Part shown: in pieces, positions 1-5,750 of the stretch
How the letters are laid out: each line of letters begins with the position of its first letter
Numbering within the stretch: position 1 is the stretch's first letter
NCBI GenBank assembly: GCA_964431545.1
Contig: CAYSLC010000262.1
Location: 1-6,845, forward strand
DNA from: CAYSLC01 sp964431545
Lineage (GTDB): Bacteria; Desulfobacterota; Desulfobacteria; Desulfobacterales; JAABSP01
Direction: 5' to 3'
Length of the DNA: 6,845 nt
Notes under the pieces: model-generated
The model's input: only the letters and a program-made list of their open reading frames with translations
What the model was told of the DNA's origin: nothing
Database searches by the model: none
Program-made: the position numbers and the translations under genes

Positions 1-648
1 TCCCTGGAGATGTCCAAGGAGCAGCTCTCCATGCGGCTGCTCTGCGCCGAGGCCCGGATCGACTCCTCCCGGCTCCGGAGCGGATTCTTCAGCAAGGACG
101 ACTGGGTCCGGCTCACCGATGCGGCCGGGGTCCTCTCCGAGGCGCCGATCTTCATCGACGACTCCGCGGACATCTCGGCCATGGAGATCCGGGCCAAGGC
201 CCGGCGCCTCAAAATGGAGCGGGAACTCGGACTGGTGATCATCGACTACCTCCAGCTCATGAAGGTGCGGGGCATGGCGGAACGGCGGGACCTGGAGATC
301 TCCGAGATCTCCCGATCGCTGAAGGCCCTGGCCAAGGAGATCGACGTGCCGGTGGTGGCCCTCTCCCAGCTCAACCGGAAGCTGGAGGAGCGCAGCGACA
401 AGCGGCCCCAGCTGTCCGATCTCCGGGAATCGGGGGCACTGGAGCAGGATGCCGACGTGGTCGCCTTCATCTACCGGGACGAGGTCTACAACCGCGACGA
501 GAACAACCCCAACCGGGGCAAGGCGGAGATCATCCTGGCCAAGCAGCGGAGCGGCCCCATCGGCGCCGTCTCCCTGGCGTTCATCAACAGCTATACCCGT
601 TTCGAGAACCTGGCCCGGGATTTCCCGGGGACCGGGGCGGGCGACTGA
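1..648 (+). CDS. dnaB: Replicative DNA helicase DnaB, C-terminal part (5' end outside window)
   Basis: This is the hexameric helicase that unwinds DNA at the replication fork and partners with primase and the clamp loader. Only the last 215 codons are present. The reading frame is open from base 1, so the N-terminal domain, the linker and the Walker A loop lie upstream. The visible part is the RecA-like ATPase domain. It opens with SLEMSKEQL, the segment that normally follows Walker A. A Walker B strand LVIIDYLQLM lies near codons 78-87. The SQLNR motif and the block LRESGALEQDADV follow. Near codons 181-187 is KQRSGPIG, which carries the arginine-finger region (KQRNGP in many homologues). 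The C-terminus is short and ends about where the family normally does. A terminator follows 17 bases after the stop, so this gene probably closes its transcription unit. Product identity is very secure. Confidence 0.97.
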   Translation, partial: SLEMSKEQLSMRLLCAEARIDSSRLRSGFFSKDDWVRLTDAAGVLSEAPIFIDDSADISAMEIRAKARRLKMERELGLVIIDYLQLMKVRGMAERRDLEISEISRSLKALAKEIDVPVVALSQLNRKLEERSDKRPQLSDLRESGALEQDADVVAFIYRDEVYNRDENNPNRGKAEIILAKQRSGPIGAVSLAFINSYTRFENLARDFPGTGAGD

Positions 649-665
649 CGTGACCCGGGGAGCCG

Positions 666-701
666 AAGGGACGGCGTGCCCCGCCGCCGCCGTCCTTTTT
701 T
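666..701 (+). terminator. Intrinsic terminator after dnaB, overlapping the hflX start region
   Basis: The arms GGACGGCG (669-676) and CGCCGTCC (688-695) are perfect reverse complements around an 11-base loop. The stem can be lengthened outward by a G-T pair and two A-T pairs (666-668 with 696-698). A run of six T follows at 696-701. This is the classical Rho-independent layout and lies 17 bases after the dnaB stop. It also contains a GTG codon at 676 in frame with hflX, and the hflX ATG at 703 starts immediately after the T run. Confidence 0.8.
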
Positions 702-702
702 C

Positions 703-2346
703 ATGACCAAGCTCTTCGGCAATACGGACGGGCTCAAGCCCAATCAGATCCGAAGGCTCGAGAACCTCTACCGCCGGAGGGTTCCCCCCCAATACCTCCT
801 GACCCCGGAGCTGTGCCGTGATCTGTCCCAGCTCTCCTTCGAGATCCACCGCCAGGTGGGAGTTCTCATCGACCGCTCCGGGAAGGTGCCCTACGTGATC
901 GTGGGGGACGGTGGAAAGATCGTCATCCCCGATACCGCCGAGTACCGGACCGCCCCCGGCCGCCTCAAGGGGCTCCGGTGCGTCCACACCCACCTGAAGG
1001 AGGAGCCCCTGACCCGGGACGACCTCACCGATCTCTCCCTGCTCCGGCTCGACCTGATGGCCGCCGTCACCCTGGCCGGGGACGGGCTGCCCCGCCGGGT
1101 CCATCCGGCCCATATCCTTCCCCGGAGCACCGAAAAGGATCCCTATCGGATCCTCGACCCGCTGCCGCCCCACCGCCTCGACATCGATTGTCTGGCGCTG
1201 ATCCACGCCCTGGAGGCGGAGCTGGCCGAGATGCGGTCCCTATACAAGGCCGGGGAGGGCGCCGAGCGGGCCCTGCTGGTGAGCGTCGCCACCGCGCCCC
1301 GGGCCGCCGCCCTCGATTCCCTGGCGGAACTCGGGGAGCTGGCCCGATCCGCCGGCATCGAGGTGGTGGAATCGATCCTCCAGCAGCGCAAGCGCATCGA
1401 CTCCCGGTTTCTCATGGGCCGGGGCAAGCTCCAGGAGCTGACCATTCTCGCCTTGCAGCAAGGGGCCTCCCTGCTCGTCTTCGACCAGGAACTCAACCCC
1501 TCCCAGATCCGCTCCATCACCGACCAGACCGAGCTGAAGGTCATCGACCGGACCCAACTCATCCTCGACATCTTCGCCCAGCGGGCCCAGACCCGGGAGG
1601 GGAAGCTCCAGGTGGAGCTGGCCCAGCTCAAATACCTCCTCCCCCGGCTGGTGACCAAGAACACCGCCATGTCCCGGCTCACCGGCGGCATCGGCGGACG
1701 CGGCCCCGGCGAGACCAAGCTGGAGATCAACCGCCGCCGGGTCCGGGACCGGATCACCCGCCTGGGCAAGGCGCTCTCCGGAGTGCGGAAACAGCGGGGC
1801 CAGCAGCGGGCCAAGCGGAGCCGCAAGGGGCTGCCGGTCATCTCCATTGTGGGGTATACCAACGCCGGCAAGTCGACGCTGTTGAACACCTTGACCCACA
1901 GCGAGGTCATGGCGGAGAGCCGGCTCTTCGCCACTCTCGATCCGTCGAGCCGGCGGCTGCGGTTCCCCAGGGACACGGAGGTGATCATCACCGACACGGT
2001 GGGATTCATCCGGGACCTGCCCCAGGATCTGATGGTGGCGTTCCGGGCGACCCTGGAGGAGCTGGAAAACGCCGATCTCCTGCTCCACGTGGTCGACATC
2101 AGCAACCCCCGCCACGAGGAGCAGGTCGAATCGGTGGAGCGGATCCTCGCCGAACTCGACCTGGAGGGCATCCCCATGATCCGGGTGCTCAACAAAATGG
2201 ACCGGGTCCCCGAAGAGGAACTGGAGCGGCGGGTCCGGCGCCTTGTCGGGGTTCCCGTCTCCGCCCTCGACCGGGGGACCCTCATGCCCCTCATGGCCGA
2301 TATGGAGGAGCGGGTGGCCGAGGTGGCTCTCCCGGAGGGGGAATAA
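703..2346 (+). CDS. hflX: GTPase HflX, long form with extra N-terminal domain
   Basis: HflX is an Obg-HflX-superfamily GTPase that binds the large ribosomal subunit and splits or rescues stalled ribosomes. From the ATG at 703 the protein has 547 residues, against about 426 in E. coli. The extra length is an N-terminal region (about 1-180) that starts GNTDGLKPNQ. The HflX-specific domain follows (about 188-375, with RKRIDSRFLMGRGKLQEL and GGRGPGETKLE at 331-341). The G domain comes next: G1 GYTNAGKST (384-392), switch region FATLDPSSR, G3 DTVGF (431-435), G4 NKMD (497-500) and G5 near VSAL. All nucleotide-binding motifs look intact. A GTG at 676 would add MPRRRRPFF and has a possible AAGGGA ribosome-binding site, but it lies inside the dnaB terminator stem. 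I prefer 703 because the family-like sequence begins there, although it has no clear Shine-Dalgarno. The product is secure and the start is open. Confidence 0.95.
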   Translation: MTKLFGNTDGLKPNQIRRLENLYRRRVPPQYLLTPELCRDLSQLSFEIHRQVGVLIDRSGKVPYVIVGDGGKIVIPDTAEYRTAPGRLKGLRCVHTHLKEEPLTRDDLTDLSLLRLDLMAAVTLAGDGLPRRVHPAHILPRSTEKDPYRILDPLPPHRLDIDCLALIHALEAELAEMRSLYKAGEGAERALLVSVATAPRAAALDSLAELGELARSAGIEVVESILQQRKRIDSRFLMGRGKLQELTILALQQGASLLVFDQELNPSQIRSITDQTELKVIDRTQLILDIFAQRAQTREGKLQVELAQLKYLLPRLVTKNTAMSRLTGGIGGRGPGETKLEINRRRVRDRITRLGKALSGVRKQRGQQRAKRSRKGLPVISIVGYTNAGKSTLLNTLTHSEVMAESRLFATLDPSSRRLRFPRDTEVIITDTVGFIRDLPQDLMVAFRATLEELENADLLLHVVDISNPRHEEQVESVERILAELDLEGIPMIRVLNKMDRVPEEELERRVRRLVGVPVSALDRGTLMPLMADMEERVAEVALPEGE

Positions 2347-2384
2347 AAGTCTTCGTCACCATTGGGAAAAATTCCCGCTCCGGG

Positions 2385-2414
2385 TTGACATGGAAAGCAG
2401 TAACCCTATATAAA
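2385..2414 (+). promoter_or_regulatory. Sigma70-type promoter for the IMPase gene
   Basis: A perfect -35 box TTGACA lies at 2385-2390. It is followed by an AT-rich -10 candidate read as TATATA (2407-2412, spacer 16), ATATAA (2408-2413, spacer 17) or TATAAA (2409-2414, spacer 18). This is the most AT-rich patch between hflX and the next gene. Transcription would be expected to start near 2419-2421, only about five to seven bases before the ATG at 2426. Confidence 0.65.
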
Positions 2415-2425
2415 GAAAGTGGATT

Positions 2426-3226
2426 ATGGATCTGGAACTGGTGAAACGGACCGGGGTCGGCGCGGCCTACAAAGGGGCGGAGGTGCTCATGGCGAAGTTC
2501 GGCAACCTCTCCCGGATCGACAAGAAGGGCGCCATCGACCTGGTCACCGAGGCGGACACGGCGTCCGAGGAGCGGATCATCGAGACCCTCCGATCCCGAT
2601 TCCCGGACCACGCCGTGCTGGCCGAGGAGAGCGGCGGCCGATCCGGCGCCGGGGACAACGGGTCCGATCCCCAATGGATCATCGATCCCCTGGACGGCAC
2701 CACCAACTTCGCCCACGGGCTTGCCCTCTTCTGCACCTCCATCGCCTTTGCGGTGGATGGGGAGGTGCGGGTGGGCGTGATCCTCAACCCCGTCAGCGGA
2801 GAACTCTTCACCGCCGTCAAGGGGGAGGGCGCGGCCCTCAACGGCCATCCCATCCGCGTGTCGGAGACGGCGGCGGTATCGGAGAGCCTCCTGGTGACGG
2901 GCTTTCCGTACAATTTCAAGACCATCTTCCAGGACGTCATGGCCCGGTTCGGCAACTGTCTCAAGGCGGGGCGGGGAATCCGCCGGCTGGGCTCGGCGGC
3001 GCTCGATCTTTGTTTTGTGGCCTGCGGCCGGTTCGAGGGGTTCTGGGAGCAGAACCTCCATCCCTGGGACACGGCCGCGGGTTTTCTCATGGTCGAAGAA
3101 GCCGGCGGCGCGGTCACCGATTTCGGCGGCACCCCCTTTGCCATCGAGGGCAAGGAGATTCTGGCGACCAACGGCAAGATCCACGACGAAATGCTTTCAC
3201 TCTTGGAGATACGGGACAGCGAATGA
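2426..3226 (+). CDS. Inositol monophosphatase (SuhB/IMPase) family protein
   Basis: This is a Mg2+-dependent sugar- or inositol-phosphate phosphatase of 266 residues, the usual IMPase size and cytoplasmic. Metal-site motifs are all present: LAEESG (65-70, acidic ligands at 67-68), WIIDPLDGTTNFAHG (84-98, ligands D87 and D90) and HPWDTAAG (212-219, D215). VTEADTASE (40-48) matches the conserved early TxxD segment. SuhB proteins can also act in rRNA antitermination and folding, but nothing here separates that role from a plain phosphatase, so I give no symbol. The ATG at 2426 is chosen because the first 20 residues form the amphipathic helix expected in the family. A second in-frame ATG at 2489 has a much better ribosome-binding site but would remove that helix. 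The gene follows hflX by 79 bases, has its own promoter-like sequence, and overlaps the next small gene. Exact substrate is unknown. Confidence 0.93.
   Translation: MDLELVKRTGVGAAYKGAEVLMAKFGNLSRIDKKGAIDLVTEADTASEERIIETLRSRFPDHAVLAEESGGRSGAGDNGSDPQWIIDPLDGTTNFAHGLALFCTSIAFAVDGEVRVGVILNPVSGELFTAVKGEGAALNGHPIRVSETAAVSESLLVTGFPYNFKTIFQDVMARFGNCLKAGRGIRRLGSAALDLCFVACGRFEGFWEQNLHPWDTAAGFLMVEEAGGAVTDFGGTPFAIEGKEILATNGKIHDEMLSLLEIRDSE
2479..2491 (+). promoter_or_regulatory. Internal Shine-Dalgarno and ATG within the IMPase gene
   Basis: GGAGGTG (2479-2485) followed by CTC and an in-frame ATG at 2489-2491 makes a near-consensus ribosome-binding site, far better than the weak AAAGTGG before the ATG at 2426. 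It would give a product lacking the first 21 residues. It may be coincidental, since GGAGGTG encodes ordinary residues here. Confidence 0.35.
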
Positions 3227-3420
3227 AAAAAAGCGGCAATACGAAGACCCTTATGGCCGATCATCTGGGATGTTTCGGAGACTTCAACATCGAGGACCGG
3301 GTGTGCAGACGCTATTGCGTGTTGAGCCTGCGCTGCGCCATTGAACGGGATCAGAACGAACAGATGGAACTGCTGGAGGACATGATCGCCACCGACAGCC
3401 TCACGTTGAAGATCCAGTAG
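3223..3420 (+). CDS. Small four-cysteine protein, unknown function
   Basis: This is a 65-residue protein whose ATG overlaps the IMPase stop as ATGA, so it is probably translationally coupled to the phosphatase. The N-terminus is basic (MKKSGNTK). The core has cysteines at 17, 28, 32 and 38, spaced C-x10-C-x3-C-x5-C, within HLGCFGDFNIEDRVC and RRYCVLSLRCAIERDQN. A charged, probably helical end follows (NEQMELLEDMIATD). There is no signal peptide or membrane segment, so it should be cytoplasmic. The pattern CFGxxxxxDxxC followed by two closely spaced cysteines resembles short metal-binding knuckles seen at the ends of various bacterial and phage proteins, so zinc or iron-sulfur binding is plausible but unproven. 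Support for a real gene is the overlap, a clean open frame with its own composition, and a family-like motif. The longer upstream part of this frame is only a shadow of the IMPase gene. I cannot name a function. Confidence 0.75.
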   Translation: MKKSGNTKTLMADHLGCFGDFNIEDRVCRRYCVLSLRCAIERDQNEQMELLEDMIATDSLTLKIQ

Positions 3421-3535
3421 CCGACCCCGGTCCCTCGGATCGCCGTCGGTTCCGCCGGCGCCGTCGGCCCGGCGGCGGCCCCCGATCCCCGGGATGGAAA
3501 AGAAACGCCGATCCCCGGCCGGCTCTTTTTCCCGA
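3421..3535 (+). other. GC-rich non-coding stretch with short direct repeats
   Basis: No gene is supported here. The stretch contains CGCCGTCGG twice (3441-3449, 3459-3467), and an inverted pair CCGCCGG/CCGGCGG (3452-3458 with 3469-3475) that encloses the second copy. CCGATCCCCGG also occurs twice (3482-3492 and 3508-3518). These may be structured 3' untranslated sequence of the preceding unit or simple GC-rich drift. Confidence 0.4.
3507..3530 (+). terminator. Possible weak terminator after the small cysteine gene
   Basis: GCCG (3507-3510) can pair with CGGC (3520-3523) around a nine-base loop, followed by TC and five T (3526-3530). The stem is only four pairs, so this is a weak candidate. 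A terminator is expected somewhere between 3420 and the promoter near 3588. Confidence 0.3.
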
Positions 3536-3587
3536 TGCCCCTTTCCCCCCCGGTCCACACCCGGCCCCCATACCTGAAAACCATGGC

Positions 3588-3616
3588 TTGCCTTCCGCTG
3601 TGCCGGCCTTTATAAT
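3588..3616 (+). promoter_or_regulatory. Sigma70-type promoter for the antiporter-ridA operon
   Basis: A perfect -10 box TATAAT lies at 3611-3616. TTGCCT at 3588-3593 is a four-of-six match to the -35 consensus, with an ideal 17-base spacer. Transcription would start near 3623 and leave a leader of about 84 bases before the ATG at 3707. Confidence 0.75.
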
Positions 3617-3631
3617 ACCTTATTCCGTGAT

Positions 3632-3688
3632 CGGACCAACCGTGCGCCACCGGTCCGCCGACGGGCGATAAACCGGGGGATAGCCCCC
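3632..3688 (+). promoter_or_regulatory. Structured 5' leader of the antiporter gene: two hairpins
   Basis: The predicted leader has a perfect 6-bp inverted repeat CGGACC (3632-3637) / GGTCCG (3652-3657) with a 14-base loop. A tight hairpin GGGGG-ATAG-CCCCC (3675-3688) ends nine bases before the AAGGAG ribosome-binding site at 3697-3702. The first dyad could instead be a protein-binding operator just downstream of the start point. I do not recognise a known riboswitch. Confidence 0.4.
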
Positions 3689-3706
3689 TCCACCGGAAGG
3701 AGATCC

Positions 3707-5179
3707 ATGGCGTTCAGCCTGGCCCTCATCATCATCGCGGGATTGGGTGCCGACCACCTTTTCAGGCGACTGAGCCTGCCGGGGCTGGTGGGGATGCTGC
3801 TGGTGGGGGTCCTCGCCGGGCCCTTCGTCCTCGATCTGATCTCCCCGGAAATGATGACCGTCTCCGGGGATTTCCGACAGATCGCCCTCATCGTGATCCT
3901 CCTCCGGGCCGGGTTCGAGCTGCGTCGGGACACCCTCAACCGGGTGGGGCGGGCCGCCGTGGTCATGAGCGCCGTCCCGGCGGTCTTCGAGATCGTGGGG
4001 GTGGTGCTGGTGGCCCCGCCGCTTCTGGGCGTCACCATTCTGGAGGCGACCATCCTGGGATGCATCCTGGCCGCCGTCTCCCCGGCGGTGGTGGTCCCGT
4101 TGATGATCGACTTCATGGACCGGGGCCGGGGGGCCCGCAAGGGGATCCCCACCCTGATCCTGGGGGCCTCGTCCCTGGACGATGTCTTCGTCATCGTTCT
4201 CTTCACCGTCTTTCTGGGGATGTACGGCGGGGACGAGACCAGCCTTTTTCTGCAGCTTGGTGAGATCCCCGTCTCCATCGCCCTGGGAATCCTGGTGGGG
4301 TTGATCCCGGGATACCTCCTCTACCGTCTTTTCATCAAATACGACTGGCGCCCCCCCAAGCGGACCCTGGTGGTCCTGGGCGTCGCCATCCTGCTCACCT
4401 GGACGGAGGAGATCCTGGAGGGGATCGTGCCGGTGGCGAGCCTCCTCGGCGTCATGGCCGTGGGCTTCATCATCCTGGAGAAGTCCGAGGCGGTGGCCCA
4501 CCTCATCTCCCAAAAGCTCAAGAAGCTCTGGGTGTTCGCCGAGCTGCTCCTCTTCGTTCTGGTGGGGGCCCAGGTCAACATCCACGTGGCCTGGAAGGCC
4601 GGTCTGGCCGGCATGGTCGTGATCGCCGTGGGCCTCGTCTTCCGGTCCGCCGGGACCTACCTCTCCCTTTTCGGAACCCCGCTGGACCACCGGGAGAAGC
4701 TCTTCTGCGTCATCGCCTACATCCCCAAGGCGACGGTGCAGGCCGCCATCGGGGCCGTACCCCTGGCGGCGGGGGTCGCCTCGGGGGAGGTGATCCTGGC
4801 GGTGGCCGTCCTGTCGATCCTGGTCACCGCCCCCCTGGGGGCCGTCGGGATCATGGCATACGGCGAGCGGGTCCTCGACCGCGGGGATCGGTCCCTGTAT
4901 AAGTTCAAGGAGATCCGGGAGGCACTCCAGCTGCCCCGGGTGGGGGAGCGGGTCCGGAGCAAGCGGACGGACCGGGTCTGGAAGGTGATCGAGGAGCGGG
5001 AGGTCTGGACGGCCGAAGGTCCCGGCGGGAACGGGCCGGGCCGGGTGCCGGCCATCCACCTGCGGTTCTGGAACGAGGAGACCAGCCCCGGCGCGGGCAG
5101 CGGACGGACCGTCTCCTTCCGGTACAGCCAGGATGATCTCTCCTTCCAGCAGGAGTGGGAGATATTGTACGACTGGTAA
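3707..5179 (+). CDS. Cation:proton antiporter, NHA (SLC9B)/CPA2-like, with soluble C-terminal tail
   Basis: This is an inner-membrane Na+ (or K+)/H+ exchanger of 490 residues. Residues 1 to about 388 are a run of hydrophobic segments, roughly 11-13 helices. Signature sites are LLRAGFEL (65-72), SPAVVVP (125-131), the paired acidic residues D158-D159 in SSLDDV, R313 in VFRSAG, and IPKATVQAAIG (339-349). The combination SPAVVVP, DD and PKATVQAA matches the NHA/SLC9B branch. Two adjacent aspartates in the ion site usually go with electrogenic exchange, so that is inferred here. From about residue 397 to the end is a hydrophilic, probably beta-rich domain (VGERVRSKRTDRVWKVIEEREVW, then HLRFWNEE and EWEILYDW). 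It is neither a TrkA-N/RCK domain nor a universal-stress domain by eye. The start is fixed by AAGGAG four bases upstream and by the immediate beginning of the first helix. The ridA gene follows by 37 bases. Ion specificity cannot be told from sequence. Confidence 0.93.
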   Translation: MAFSLALIIIAGLGADHLFRRLSLPGLVGMLLVGVLAGPFVLDLISPEMMTVSGDFRQIALIVILLRAGFELRRDTLNRVGRAAVVMSAVPAVFEIVGVVLVAPPLLGVTILEATILGCILAAVSPAVVVPLMIDFMDRGRGARKGIPTLILGASSLDDVFVIVLFTVFLGMYGGDETSLFLQLGEIPVSIALGILVGLIPGYLLYRLFIKYDWRPPKRTLVVLGVAILLTWTEEILEGIVPVASLLGVMAVGFIILEKSEAVAHLISQKLKKLWVFAELLLFVLVGAQVNIHVAWKAGLAGMVVIAVGLVFRSAGTYLSLFGTPLDHREKLFCVIAYIPKATVQAAIGAVPLAAGVASGEVILAVAVLSILVTAPLGAVGIMAYGERVLDRGDRSLYKFKEIREALQLPRVGERVRSKRTDRVWKVIEEREVWTAEGPGGNGPGRVPAIHLRFWNEETSPGAGSGRTVSFRYSQDDLSFQQEWEILYDW

Positions 5180-5216
5180 CATCACAACCACATTCAACAG
5201 GAGAAGAGAGGAAGAT

Positions 5217-5597
5217 ATGGCACAAAATCTCATCGAAACCGATCAGGCCGCGGCGGCCATCGGACCCTATTCCCAGGGCGTGGCGGCGCCCCCCTTTGTC
5301 TTTGTCAGCGGTCAGATCGGCCTGACCACCGACGGCGAGATGGTCAGCCATGAGTTCAGCCCCCAGGTCAAGCAGGCCCTCGCCAACATGAAGCGGATCT
5401 TGGAGGCGGGCGGCTGCGGGCTCGCCGACGTGGTGGCCGTGGATGTCTTTCTGACCCACATGGGCAACTTCCAGGAGTTCAACGAGATCTACGCCGAATT
5501 TTTCTCCGGCCATCGGCCGGCCCGGGCCGTCGTCGCGGTGGACGCCCTGCCCAAGGGGGCACTGGTGGAGATCAAGTGCGTGGCGTCCCGTCCATAA
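5217..5597 (+). CDS. ridA: RidA family enamine/imine deaminase
   Basis: RidA (YjgF/YER057c/UK114 family) hydrolyses reactive 2-aminoacrylate and related enamines/imines released by PLP enzymes, giving 2-ketoacids and ammonia and protecting those enzymes. The protein has 126 residues, the normal length of this trimeric cytoplasmic family. Seen motifs are AIGPYSQG (14-21, with the conserved Y18), FVFVSGQIGL (27-36), the central helix with LANMKRILEAGG, and the C-terminal active-site block RPARAVVAVDALPKGALVEIKCVA (100-123). R103 corresponds to the substrate-binding Arg105 of E. coli RidA, and E118 corresponds to the conserved glutamate. The ATG at 5217 is chosen because GAGG sits five bases upstream and the family N-terminus begins there. 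The frame is open further back to 5133 but that part overlaps the antiporter gene. It is probably co-transcribed with the antiporter, although the functional reason is not obvious. No terminator is evident after it. Confidence 0.95.
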   Translation: MAQNLIETDQAAAAIGPYSQGVAAPPFVFVSGQIGLTTDGEMVSHEFSPQVKQALANMKRILEAGGCGLADVVAVDVFLTHMGNFQEFNEIYAEFFSGHRPARAVVAVDALPKGALVEIKCVASRP

Positions 5598-5631
5598 GGT
5601 GGAGGCGGCGCTCCGGTCCTGCATCCGGACG

Positions 5632-5660
5632 TTGACACACCGATAAATCTCTGATAAATC
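5632..5660 (+). promoter_or_regulatory. Promoter-like region with direct-repeat operator candidate
   Basis: A perfect TTGACA lies at 5632-5637. The -10 is ambiguous: GATAAA (5653-5658, spacer 15, four matches) or TAAATC (5655-5660, spacer 17, three matches). The word GATAAATC occurs twice, at 5642-5649 and 5653-5660, 11 bases start to start, close to one helical turn. The second copy coincides with the -10 region. A poor -10 box plus a phased repeat is compatible with a regulated promoter. Confidence 0.45.
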
Positions 5661-5688
5661 GACCACATTTTTGTATGGCTCCCATCGG

Positions 5689-5705
5689 CGCCGCTTTCCG
5701 CGGCG
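5689..5705 (+). promoter_or_regulatory. Leader hairpin before the substrate-binding protein gene
   Basis: CGCCGC (5689-5694) pairs perfectly with GCGGCG (5700-5705) around a TTTCC loop. It has no T run after it, so it is not a terminator. It lies in the predicted leader, about 30 bases before the ribosome-binding site AAGGAGG (5736-5742), and might stabilise or shape the mRNA 5' end. Confidence 0.35.
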
Positions 5706-5750
5706 GACGGTGGCCCCTGATCAACGAAAACAACGAAGGAGGAGACGGGT

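Noticed and set aside
2364..2376. GGGAA-AAA-TTCCC hairpin after hflX as a terminator
   Set aside because: Only five pairs with a three-base loop and no T run after it on the plus strand; it is followed at once by the TTGACA promoter element.
978..2444. Long open frame of 488 codons on the plus strand overlapping hflX
   Set aside because: It is a frame-shifted shadow: very rich in Pro, Gly, Arg and His with no family motif, while the overlapping frame encodes a complete HflX.
3620..5233. Long minus-strand open frame of 537 codons opposite the antiporter
   Set aside because: Composition is dominated by Asp, Gly, His, Gln and Pro as expected from the antisense of a GC-rich membrane-protein gene, and there is no recognisable domain or ribosome-binding site.
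5617..5630. GTCC/GGAC small inverted repeat after ridA as a terminator
   Set aside because: Only four pairs with no T tract directly after it, so it does not meet the standard for an intrinsic terminator.
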